Assembly (NCBI GenBank): GCA_016789755.1
Contig: JAEUQG010000448.1
Span: forward strand, 1-48,917
From: Bryobacterales bacterium
GTDB taxonomy: Bacteria; Acidobacteriota; Terriglobia; Bryobacterales; Bryobacteraceae
Reading direction: 5' to 3'
DNA length: 48,917 bases
Shown: piece after piece, positions 8,208-16,238 of the stretch
How positions within the stretch are numbered: the first letter of the stretch is position 1
How the letters are laid out: the number at the start of each line of letters is the position of its first letter
Translations under genes and position numbers: made by a program
The notes under the pieces: generated by a model
Told to the model about the DNA's origin: nothing
The model's database searches: none
The model's input: the letters and a program-made list of their open reading frames with translations, nothing else

Positions 8208-10535
8208 CTAGTTGCGCAGCGGCTTTCCGGTTTTGAGCATGGCCTGCATCCGCTCCTGCGTCTTGCGCGTGCCGCAGAGACTCAGGAACGCTTCCCGTTC
8301 GAGATCGAGCAGGTACTGCTCGCTGACGGTCTGTTCGCCGCTAAGCCTTCCTCCGGAGAGCACGCCGGCGATCTTCTCCGCGATCGACACATCGTGATCG
8401 CTAATGAAATTGCCCTGCCGCATGGACCAGGCGTAGAGTTTCATCGCAGCATAGACACTCTCGCCGCCCACCTTGACGTCCGTTCGCGGCGAGCCGGGAA
8501 CGTATCCGGAGGCAAGGGAAAGCGCCAGCGATTTGGCATCGGCAATGAGTCGTTCCTGATTCATGGAGATGCCGTCGGCCTTGTTGAGCAGCCCAAGGTT
8601 CTTCGCGTCCCCGGCGGATGCAGACACTTTGGCAAGCCCTACAAGTTCGAAGACCTTCTGCGGGTTTTTGAGCCGAAGCAGCAGTTCCTTGCAGCCACCG
8701 CCGCCGGGGATGACTCCCACGCCCACTTCCACCAGTCCCATGTACAGTTCCGCGGAAGCCTGACAGCGTGCGGCGTGCAAAGAGATTTCGCAACCGCCGC
8801 CCAGCGTGCGGGCGAAGGGCGCCACCACAACCGGCTTCGGCGCATACTTGATGGCCATATTCGCCTGCTGGAAGCGGTGGATAGCGGCATTCAACTCGTC
8901 CCACGCCTCTTCCTGCGAAGCAAGCAGAACCAGCACCAGATTGGCGCCGGCACTGAAGTCCGCGCCCTGGTTGGAGATCACCATTGCCTCGAAGTTGCGC
9001 GATGTTTCTTCGATGCCGGCATGAATCATGGAGAAGTGATCTTCGCCGAGCGTGTTCATCTTGCTGTGGAACTCGAGGCATAGCACACCGTCGCCAAGGT
9101 CGATTAAGGACGCGCCGGTGTTTTCCTTCACCACGCCGCGGGCGCGCTTGAGCGGAGCCAGTTCCAGCACCCCGGAGCGCGGCTCGGCGAGTGCGTAGCC
9201 GGTGCGTTGCAGGTCGAAGTATTCGGTATGCGGCAGACGGTCTTTGTCCGCTTCGCGGTAGAAAGACTGCGCTCCGGTGGAAAGCATGCGCTGCACGTTT
9301 TCCGGCAGGCTGTGGCCTTCAGACTCGATACGGCGCGCGGTTTCGACAAAACCAAGCGCATCCCACAACTCGAAGGGACCAAGCTTGTGCGCGTAACCCC
9401 AGCGCATGGCCTGATCGATCTCGACGATGCGATCGCCGATCTCGGGAACCATCGATGCGGAGTATACAACGTAGTCGCTGAACAGCTTCCAAAGAAACGT
9501 GCCAACTCGATCCGTACCCGCCACCAGCGCCTGTAGGCGGGAGGGCAAGTCCTCGATTTGCCGCGCCTGCTCCACACTGGGGAAACTGACCTTTCTCGCG
9601 GGGTGGTACTCCATGGTCTTCCAGTCGATGGCATGGATCTCTTTCTTCGGGCCGACACGCTTGAAGAAGCCTTGGCCGGTCTTGTCTCCCAGCCATTTGC
9701 GCTCCACCATCTTGGCCAGAATCTCGTTGGGCACGAAGCGCTCGCGCCAGGGATCGTGGGGAACCGCATCGTAAAGATTGCGATTCACCAGGTACATCAC
9801 ATCGACGCCGACAATATCCAGCAAGCGATAGGAAGCGCTGTTGGGCAAGCCGATTAGCGCCCCGGTGATCGCATCGACTTCTTCGATGGTCCAATCGTCC
9901 TCGCAGGTGATCTTGCCGATGGTAGAGCCGAAGAAACTACCCAACCGGTTGGCGATGAAATTGGGCGTATCTTTGCAGGGCACGACGCCTTTGCCCAGCC
10001 TGCGGTCGCAAAAGGCTGCCACAAAGTCGATCACTTCCGGAAGTGTGTCCGCGCCGGGGATCAGCTCCATCAAGTGCAGATAGCGCGGTGGATTGAAGAA
10101 GTGCGTCCCCAGGAAGTGGCGGCGGAAGGAATCGGAGAAGCCTTCGGCGATGAGGCGCAGCGGGATGCCGCTGGTATTGGTGGAAACAATCGCCGTGGGT
10201 TGACGCAGGGTTTCGACCTTGCTCCAAAGCTCGCGCTTGGCTTCCAGGTGTTCGACAACGGCTTCGATGATCCAATCGCAGGAGGCCACGCGGCCCAGGT
10301 CATCCTCGAAATTTCCCGGCGCGATGAGCGAAGCGGCGGCATCGGTGAAAAAGCCGGCGGGCTTCTGTTTGAGCGCCGATTCCACGCCTTTCTTCGCGGC
10401 GGCGTTGCGGTCGGCAGTCCCGGGCACAACAATGTCGAGGAGGTCGACAGGAATGCCGGCATTAGCGAAATGGGCGGCGATGCGCGCGCCCATGGTGCCC
10501 GCCCCGAGAACGGCGGCACGGCGGAGTGGTCTCAT
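8208..10535 (-). CDS. fadN: 3-hydroxyacyl-CoA dehydrogenase / enoyl-CoA hydratase fusion (FadN type)
   Basis: 775 residues. It carries two beta-oxidation activities in one chain. The N-terminal NAD-binding domain (VLGAGTMGARIAAHFANAG, residues about 8-26) and 3HCDH C-domains occupy roughly residues 1-400. A crotonase-fold domain follows from about 460, with FSAGANL and a GGGCEISLHA oxyanion-hole region and VGVGVIPGGGG. This order, dehydrogenase first and hydratase second, matches Bacillus FadN (about 790 residues) and is the reverse of E. coli FadB. The start at 10535 is where family similarity begins; the upstream extension of the frame is non-conserved. No thiolase or acyl-CoA dehydrogenase gene lies nearby. 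It is likely co-transcribed with dapA and dapD. Confidence 0.88.
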   Translation of the reverse strand: MRPLRRAAVLGAGTMGARIAAHFANAGIPVDLLDIVVPGTADRNAAAKKGVESALKQKPAGFFTDAAASLIAPGNFEDDLGRVASCDWIIEAVVEHLEAKRELWSKVETLRQPTAIVSTNTSGIPLRLIAEGFSDSFRRHFLGTHFFNPPRYLHLMELIPGADTLPEVIDFVAAFCDRRLGKGVVPCKDTPNFIANRLGSFFGSTIGKITCEDDWTIEEVDAITGALIGLPNSASYRLLDIVGVDVMYLVNRNLYDAVPHDPWRERFVPNEILAKMVERKWLGDKTGQGFFKRVGPKKEIHAIDWKTMEYHPARKVSFPSVEQARQIEDLPSRLQALVAGTDRVGTFLWKLFSDYVVYSASMVPEIGDRIVEIDQAMRWGYAHKLGPFELWDALGFVETARRIESEGHSLPENVQRMLSTGAQSFYREADKDRLPHTEYFDLQRTGYALAEPRSGVLELAPLKRARGVVKENTGASLIDLGDGVLCLEFHSKMNTLGEDHFSMIHAGIEETSRNFEAMVISNQGADFSAGANLVLVLLASQEEAWDELNAAIHRFQQANMAIKYAPKPVVVAPFARTLGGGCEISLHAARCQASAELYMGLVEVGVGVIPGGGGCKELLLRLKNPQKVFELVGLAKVSASAGDAKNLGLLNKADGISMNQERLIADAKSLALSLASGYVPGSPRTDVKVGGESVYAAMKLYAWSMRQGNFISDHDVSIAEKIAGVLSGGRLSGEQTVSEQYLLDLEREAFLSLCGTRKTQERMQAMLKTGKPLRN

Positions 10536-10628
10536 TGAAAACGTCCTGCTAGTGGAGATCGCATCGGAGGCGGAAGGCCTGATTTGTGCGTCAGCAATAC
10601 ACTCGATTATATGATGGTTGCTTAAGGC
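10536..10628. promoter_or_regulatory. Divergent promoter region
   Basis: A 93-bp spacer between the divergent starts of the fadN-like gene and the YbhN-like membrane protein gene. It has an AT-rich patch near 10605-10615 (GATTATATGAT) that could hold a -10 element. No convincing -35/-10 pair or operator palindrome is visible. Confidence 0.3.
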
Positions 10629-11648
10629 ATGGGTGCATCCAATGCGAACGGCACGAGCGTGAAGATCCCTTCCTGGCTGGGGCCGGCGCTTGTCTATGCC
10701 ATCTCGATCGGATGCTTGTACTGGGTCTACCGCGACTTCAATTGGGAAGCGGAGTTGCCGCGGCTGAAAAATATTCACTGGGTCTGGATTCTCCTAGCGG
10801 TGAGCACCGACATTCTGGTGTATGTCAGCCAGGCTTGGCGCTGGAACCTGCTGCTGAGTCCCGTGGTGCGTGTTCCCCTGGGCCGCAGCGTCCAGGCGAT
10901 CTACATCGGGTTGTTCGCCAACGAACTGCTGCCCCTGCGCAGCGGCGAGGCCATCCGATGCTATTTGCAGGCCCACTGGAGCAAGATCAGTTTCCCCGTC
11001 GCCGTTTCCAGCGCCCTGATTGAGCGGCTGCTGGACGGTGTGTGGCTCATTCTCGCCTTCTTCTTGACGACGCTGTTCGTAAAGATGGACGCCAATCTGA
11101 AGTACGGCGCGGGGGTGCTGGCGCTGATTGTGGCCGCGCTGGGAGTCCTGTTGGCGTTCGCCGTGCACCGCCGCGACGAATCCGCGGACGTGCTGGCACG
11201 GCATGGCTGGTTGCGCGTACTGCGGCATTTGATTGAGGGCCTGCACGCGATGGGGCAATCGCGGTCGTTCTTCATGGCCGCCTGCGCCAGCTTCGTGTAC
11301 CTTGCCCTGCAGGCGGTGCCCATCTTCGCCATGATTCGCGGCTACGGCCTGACCCTGTCTTTCGGACATGCGATTTGCGTGCTGGTGGTTCTGCGGCTGG
11401 GAACGGTGATTCCCGGCCCCCCGGGCAATATCGGGTTGTTCAATGCTTTCGCAGTGGCCGGTTTGATGTTGCTCGGTGTCGACCGGCAAACGGCCAAGGG
11501 ATTGTCTGGTGTCATGTTCTTCATCATCACCGTGCCGCTGCTGATCGCCGGGTGCGTGGCGGTGGCCATGACCGGGCTCAAGTTGCGCGATCTGCAGCGG
11601 AAAGCCCAATCTCAGCTCTCCGACGCGGAGCCGGCAGAGACGGTGTAA
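10629..11648 (+). CDS. YbhN/AglD-type flippase-like integral membrane protein
   Basis: 339 residues with about eight hydrophobic helices. Residues 15-31 start the first helix, followed by NWEAELPRL, a motif-like soluble turn. FANELLPLRSGEAIRCYL and the C-terminal PGPPGNIGLFNAFAVAGLMLLG are hallmarks of the lysylphosphatidylglycerol synthase transmembrane region family (PF03706, formerly UPF0104). Relatives flip aminoacyl phospholipids or assist glycan and lipid transfer. No synthetase domain is attached here, so the substrate is unknown. The start ATG has only a weak upstream AAGG. Confidence 0.8.
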   Translation: MGASNANGTSVKIPSWLGPALVYAISIGCLYWVYRDFNWEAELPRLKNIHWVWILLAVSTDILVYVSQAWRWNLLLSPVVRVPLGRSVQAIYIGLFANELLPLRSGEAIRCYLQAHWSKISFPVAVSSALIERLLDGVWLILAFFLTTLFVKMDANLKYGAGVLALIVAALGVLLAFAVHRRDESADVLARHGWLRVLRHLIEGLHAMGQSRSFFMAACASFVYLALQAVPIFAMIRGYGLTLSFGHAICVLVVLRLGTVIPGPPGNIGLFNAFAVAGLMLLGVDRQTAKGLSGVMFFIITVPLLIAGCVAVAMTGLKLRDLQRKAQSQLSDAEPAETV

Positions 11649-11755
11649 AGCGCTTCGGTAACGGCGGCCCCGGGCTTGCGCGTCTATTGATATAGTATTC
11701 TGAAATTGAGCGCATTCCGCCCCGATAGATAGAGATTGAGATTGGAGATCCACTC

Positions 11756-12943
11756 ATGAATCCCATGTTCCGTAGAATGATTTGGTTCCCGGCCGCCGTG
11801 ATGTTTTTCGCCGGAATGGCAATGGCACAGACCGGCGCAATTGAAGGCGACGTCAAGGGTGAAGATGGGAAGATGGCGCCCAAGGGTGACTGCAAGAAAG
11901 GTCAGGGCGTTTGCGTCAAGATTGAGCGCACCGACATCAAGGGCAACTACCAGACAGCCACCGACAAGAAGGGCCATTTCTTCCACGCCGGCCTGCCTTT
12001 GGGAACGTACAACGTGACGCTGGAAGTGGACGGAAAGCAGCGCGACTCGGTGAAGGGAGTGCGGACGCGGCTCGGCGATCCCGTGCCCGTGAACTTCGAC
12101 CTCGCGGCAATGCGGCAAAAGCAGGAAGCGATGACGAAGGCCGCCGAGACAGGCACGCTGACGAAGGAACAAACCCGCGAAATGAGCGCCGAACAGCGCG
12201 CCGCCGTCGAAAAGGCGATGAAAGAGCGCCAGCAGGCGATGGCCAAGAACAAGGAATTGAACGACGCCTTCAACGGCGGTATGGAAGCGCTGAAGACGAA
12301 ACAATTCGATGCAGCGGTCGCCGCGTTTGAGAAAGCTTCCACCATCGATCCGAAGCAGCACGTGATCTGGGCACAGTTGGCCGAATCCTACATGGGCCAG
12401 TCGGGTGCGAAGACCGGCCAGGAACAGACCGACATGCAGACCAAGGGTCTCGACGCCTATGGGAAGGCGCTGGAACTGAAGCCCGACGATGCCGCCTATC
12501 ACAACAACTTTGCCCTCGCGCTCGCCAAGGCGAAGAAGTTCGACCAGGCGCAGGCAGAACTCACCAAGGCCGCCGAACTGGATCCGCCCAACGCCGGCCG
12601 CTACTTCTACAACCTCGGCGCCGTGCTCGTGAACACCGGCCAAACCGAACCGGCGGGTAACGCCTTTAAGATGGCAATCGAGAAGGATCCCACCTACGCC
12701 GACGCACAGTATCAATACGGTGTGTATCTGCTGTCGAAGGCCACCACCACCGCGGACGGCAAAGTGACGCCCCCTCCGGGAACGAAAGAAGCCTTCGCCA
12801 AATACCTGGAACTGAAGCCCGATGGACCGTTCGCCGAATCCGCGAAGGGAATGATTGCCACGCTCGATGCCACCGTGCAAACGGAGTTCACCAACCCCGA
12901 CGCGAAAAAGCAGCAACAGAAGAAGACCGGAAAGAAGAAGTAA
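11756..12943 (+). CDS. Exported TPR protein with carboxypeptidase-regulatory-like N-domain
   Basis: 395 residues. It has a signal peptide (residues 1-24, ending GMAMAQ). Residues about 25-115 form a small Ig-like CarbopepD-reg type beta domain (GAIEGDVKGEDG, then KGHFFHAGLPLGTYNVTLEVDG). A Gln/Lys/Glu-rich helical linker (about 118-170) follows, and then several TPR motifs: AFNGGMEALKTKQFDAAVAAFEKA, split by family-typical W-A and Y residues, LDAYGKALELKPDDA and YFYNLGAVLVNTGQ. The Lys-rich C-terminus ends KKTGKKK. It is probably periplasmic and mediates protein-protein contacts. Such proteins are common in Acidobacteria, and no enzymatic residues are seen. Confidence 0.8.
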   Translation: MNPMFRRMIWFPAAVMFFAGMAMAQTGAIEGDVKGEDGKMAPKGDCKKGQGVCVKIERTDIKGNYQTATDKKGHFFHAGLPLGTYNVTLEVDGKQRDSVKGVRTRLGDPVPVNFDLAAMRQKQEAMTKAAETGTLTKEQTREMSAEQRAAVEKAMKERQQAMAKNKELNDAFNGGMEALKTKQFDAAVAAFEKASTIDPKQHVIWAQLAESYMGQSGAKTGQEQTDMQTKGLDAYGKALELKPDDAAYHNNFALALAKAKKFDQAQAELTKAAELDPPNAGRYFYNLGAVLVNTGQTEPAGNAFKMAIEKDPTYADAQYQYGVYLLSKATTTADGKVTPPPGTKEAFAKYLELKPDGPFAESAKGMIATLDATVQTEFTNPDAKKQQQKKTGKKK

Positions 12944-12994
12944 GCCGTGCGCAAGCGCGGCCGGGCCGGGACAAGCGGTAACTGAGAGTCCCCT

Positions 12995-13306
12995 ATGGTG
13001 CGAGCTTTACTCTATGCCCTGATCAGCATCGTCGCCATCTCGTTCCTTCGGATGGTGATCGGGATCATTGGTAAAGGGTTTTCCGATCTAATGAAAGAAG
13101 AGACAGAGGCCTCGCGCGCAGAGCGCCAGGCCTCTTCCGCTTCCAGCCAGGCAAAGGCTCCGCCGCCGCCCACACGCGGTGAATTGAAGGCGTGCCGGAC
13201 CTGTGGCACCTATGTGGTAGCAAGCCGGGCGCTGACAGGGGCGGTAAAGGGAGAGACGGCTTACTACTGCTCGGCGGAGTGCAAAGCGAAAAACGCGGCG
13301 GCTTGA
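12995..13306 (+). CDS. Small membrane protein with C-terminal metal-binding ribbon (PP0621-like)
   Basis: 103 residues. Residues 4-30 form one transmembrane helix (LLYALISIVAISFLRMVIGII). A charged, Ser/Ala/Pro-rich linker follows, and then a short ribbon CRTCGTYV ending YYCSAECKAK with four cysteines. This layout resembles the PP0621 family of uncharacterised proteins. The ribbon probably binds zinc. It lies 51 bp after the TPR gene and ends 12 bp before the convergent hydrolase gene. Confidence 0.7.
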   Translation: MVRALLYALISIVAISFLRMVIGIIGKGFSDLMKEETEASRAERQASSASSQAKAPPPPTRGELKACRTCGTYVVASRALTGAVKGETAYYCSAECKAKNAAA

Positions 13307-13318
13307 GGTCGCGTCGAA

Positions 13319-14554
13319 CTAATCGACGATCGCCTGCATCACTGCGTTTTCGAAATCGCGGTCCAGTTGCCGGTCCGGGTTATCCGTCTGAATCATCATC
13401 ACGCCGACTAACTTCTCCTTCGGATCGACCCAGAAGTGCGTGCCGTAGGCGCCGTCCCATCCGTAACTGCCGGCGGAGACGCGGAACCCGGCGCGTACTG
13501 GATCGGTGACCACTTGCACGCTCAGGCCGTAGCCTCGCCCGGGTGCCCTGCCCTGCATCGTGTCGGGCACAAAGGCTGACGACATCCATTCGACGGTTCG
13601 CGGGCTCAAAATCCGCTTGCCGTGGTGCTGGCCGCCGGCGGCGAGCATCATGCCGAACTGCGCGTAGTCCTCTGCCGTAGAAACCAAGCCTCCCGCCCCG
13701 GAATAGTAAGTCTTGCTTTGCAGCCGGTTGGGATTGGCAACCTTGTGCAGCGCTCCACCTTCCCGATGATAAGCGGTAACGACGCGCGGCCAATTCTCCT
13801 CGCCTGGGTGAAATGCGGTCTGCTTCATACCCAGAGGACCGAAGAGGTTCTGCTTGAGGAACTGATCGAAGGAGAGTCCCGAGGCCACTTCCACAACCCT
13901 TCCGAGCACGTCAAAACCGGCGAGGCCACTATAGGCCCAGCGCGATCCTGGCTGGAAGTCGAGCGGGATCGACGCATACTTCGGAATCAGTTCGGCCAGG
14001 GTGCCCCCGGCAAGGTTCTGCAAAAACTTCCGGGCTTCGAAGGCGCCCACCGGACCGCTGCCCAGCCCGGACACATGAGTCAGCAAATCCTGAATCGTAA
14101 TCTCGCGCGTCGCGGGAATGGTGTAGTAGTTCGGCGGCTCACTGGCCGCCGCCCCTGGCCGTGAATCGGTCACCGCTACTTTCATGCCCTTCAATTCGGG
14201 GATGAATTTCGACACGGGGTCGTTGAGGCGCACCTTGCCCTCTTCGATCAGCATCAGGATGGCAACGCCGGCAACGGGCTTCGACATGGAGAAGACCCGG
14301 AAAATGGTGTCTTTCGCCATGGGCCGCTTCGCTTCGATGTCCATCATGCCGTGCGCCTGAAGATGGGCAATTCGGCCGTTGCGGGCGATCAGCGTGACGG
14401 CTCCCGAAATGTTGCGGGCTTCGATGTGCCGCTCGATTGTTTCCTGAATACGGACAAGCCGCTGCTGGGAAAAACCGGTTGGATCAGGTTTGACGGCCTC
14501 GGCCGCAATCAGCGGCAGGATGGCGAACAGAAGGGAGAAACACTTCCAGGACAT
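13319..14554 (-). CDS. Secreted serine hydrolase of the beta-lactamase/class C esterase family
   Basis: 411 residues. A signal peptide (FSLLFAILPLIAAEA) indicates export. The catalytic SxxK is S89-M-S-K92 in FRVFSMSKPVAG, followed by YSGLAGFDVLGRVVE, which occupies the Y-x-N position, and PNRLQSKTYYSGAGGLVSTAEDYAQFG. These proteins include esterases, peptidases and class C-like beta-lactamases, and nothing here supports true antibiotic hydrolysis. It is downstream of GGT on the same strand, 27 bp away, so it may share a transcript. Confidence 0.85.
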   Translation of the reverse strand: MSWKCFSLLFAILPLIAAEAVKPDPTGFSQQRLVRIQETIERHIEARNISGAVTLIARNGRIAHLQAHGMMDIEAKRPMAKDTIFRVFSMSKPVAGVAILMLIEEGKVRLNDPVSKFIPELKGMKVAVTDSRPGAAASEPPNYYTIPATREITIQDLLTHVSGLGSGPVGAFEARKFLQNLAGGTLAELIPKYASIPLDFQPGSRWAYSGLAGFDVLGRVVEVASGLSFDQFLKQNLFGPLGMKQTAFHPGEENWPRVVTAYHREGGALHKVANPNRLQSKTYYSGAGGLVSTAEDYAQFGMMLAAGGQHHGKRILSPRTVEWMSSAFVPDTMQGRAPGRGYGLSVQVVTDPVRAGFRVSAGSYGWDGAYGTHFWVDPKEKLVGVMMIQTDNPDRQLDRDFENAVMQAIVD

Positions 14555-14581
14555 GGAGTGCAGTGTACCGTATCCGCGCGG

Positions 14582-16222
14582 TCAATAGCCTTTGACACTC
14601 CCCCCGCGGCGCCCGTCGGCCCATCCTTGCTTCCACCCGCTCTCTTCGATCAGCACCGCGTTCACATCGCCTTGAGAGCGGAAGTTGGGGCTCAGCGCGT
14701 GACCCAATGAGCGAAGACGTCCGGCAACATCCAGCACCAGTGCCGCGGGCTCGGCATCCACCGCTCCGCGTCCACCGAAATGGATCCGGGGATATTCCAC
14801 CGCATCGCGCAGCCCCATCTGGAAATCGGCGAGATTGTTGACGATTTGCATGATGGTGCTGGGAATGGTCTGCGATCCCGGTGAGCCGAAGGCCGCCCAC
14901 GGCTTGCCGTTCTTACGCAACAACACCGTAGGGGTCATGGAGGAATAGATCCGGTCCAGCGGCTTCACCCGGCGCGAAGGGCTCATGTAGTTATTCATCA
15001 GCACGCCGGTCCCTTTGGAAATGACCTGGCTGCCGAAAAATCCGTTCAATGTATAGGTGTTCGACACCACATTGCCGTAGGGATCGGCGACGGTGAAGTG
15101 CGTGGTGTCGGCGGATTCGCCGTTGTCCTGCGATGGCTGCGAATCGGCGGCGCCGGCGCGGTCGAGAGAGATGGATCGCGCCGCGGCGTCGATGAAGTCC
15201 TTCGTGATCAGTTGCTCGGCGGTGTGCGTGCCCGCGGTCAGCAGACGCTCGGCGGCGTTGCCGGCGCGCATCGCTTCAATCTGTAAATGACGGGCGTGGG
15301 AACTGCCTTCCATGCCGAGTGTGAGATCGAAGCGGGAAAGAACGCTGAGCGAGACCGCAAGCACGGTTCCTCCGCCGGAATGAGGCGGGGTGACCAGGAC
15401 CGGATAGCCGCGGTAGTCGATGCGTAGCGGCTTTTTCTCGATGGCCTTGTACTGCTCCAGATCGGCCCCGGTGACAATGCCGCCGTGGGCGTGGAAGTCG
15501 GCCACCATGCGGCGCGCGGTCTCGCCGGTGTAAAACTCGCGCCAGCCTTGCTTCTGCATCCGGGCAATGGTCTCGGCGAGTTCTTTCTGCACGACGATTT
15601 CGCCTTGTTGCAACGGCTGGTCGCTACCTTTCAGAAAGACCTTCGCCGTCTCGGGGAACTGTTTCATTACGGGCACTTGCAGACGGAGGATGATCTCCAT
15701 GCGTTGCGATGCCGGGAATCCATCCTTCGCCAGGCGGCGCGCGGGTTCGAGACAATCGGCCCATTTGAGCTTGCCGAACCTGGCATGAGCCAGCCCCATA
15801 CCGGCGGGCGTGCCGGGAATGCCGATGGTCTTGTAACCGGTGCCGGTGGAACGTTCGCCCTTGAAAATGTTTGGAGAGAACGCGGCCGGTGTCTGAAACG
15901 CGTAATCGATGACGCTGCTTTCTCCGTTCGCCATCTGGGCCAGCAGGAAGCCTCCGCCGGCGATGTTGCCCGCCTCCGGATGAACTACGGCGAGGACGAA
16001 CGCAATCGCGACAGCCGCATCGATGGCGTTGCCCCCTTTGCGCATGATCTCGAGCGCGGCTTCGGTGGCGAGTGGATGCACGCTGGCGGCCATGGCGGAT
16101 TTGGCCCGTTCCGGAAGCGCGATAATGGGGCGCGGATCCTTCAGGCGCAGACCGCTTTGGGAGACTTCCTGCGCGAACGAAGTCAACGCGAACACGAGAA
16201 AACTGACGAGCCGGAGCCGCAT
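14582..16222 (-). CDS. ggt: Gamma-glutamyltransferase
   Basis: 546 residues. It cleaves gamma-glutamyl bonds (glutathione and related peptides) in the periplasm. The start at 16222 gives a signal peptide (LRLVSFLVFALTSFAQ). It is made as a precursor that cuts itself before the catalytic threonine, T373 in ADTTHFTVADPYGN. Family motifs GGNAIDAAVAIAFVLAVVHPE, NIAGGGFLL, TPPHSGGGT and MNNYMSP are present, and the length is normal. It lies 16 bp after the heparinase-like gene. Confidence 0.93.
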   Translation of the reverse strand: MRLRLVSFLVFALTSFAQEVSQSGLRLKDPRPIIALPERAKSAMAASVHPLATEAALEIMRKGGNAIDAAVAIAFVLAVVHPEAGNIAGGGFLLAQMANGESSVIDYAFQTPAAFSPNIFKGERSTGTGYKTIGIPGTPAGMGLAHARFGKLKWADCLEPARRLAKDGFPASQRMEIILRLQVPVMKQFPETAKVFLKGSDQPLQQGEIVVQKELAETIARMQKQGWREFYTGETARRMVADFHAHGGIVTGADLEQYKAIEKKPLRIDYRGYPVLVTPPHSGGGTVLAVSLSVLSRFDLTLGMEGSSHARHLQIEAMRAGNAAERLLTAGTHTAEQLITKDFIDAAARSISLDRAGAADSQPSQDNGESADTTHFTVADPYGNVVSNTYTLNGFFGSQVISKGTGVLMNNYMSPSRRVKPLDRIYSSMTPTVLLRKNGKPWAAFGSPGSQTIPSTIMQIVNNLADFQMGLRDAVEYPRIHFGGRGAVDAEPAALVLDVAGRLRSLGHALSPNFRSQGDVNAVLIEESGWKQGWADGRRGGSVKGY

Positions 16223-16238
16223 GCGTTGAGTATAGCGG

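Noticed and set aside
7287..9083. 598-residue open frame on the plus strand across dapA and the fadN-like gene
   Set aside because: It is antisense to two genes with clear catalytic motifs, and its translation is rich in His, Arg and Gln without domains.
11676..11696. TTGCGC and TATAGT as a promoter for the TPR gene
   Set aside because: The elements are only 9 bp apart, too close for a normal -35/-10 pair.
13319..14554. Antibiotic-resistance beta-lactamase
   Set aside because: The class C-like fold and SxxK are shared by many esterases and peptidases, and the sequence shows no resistance-specific feature.
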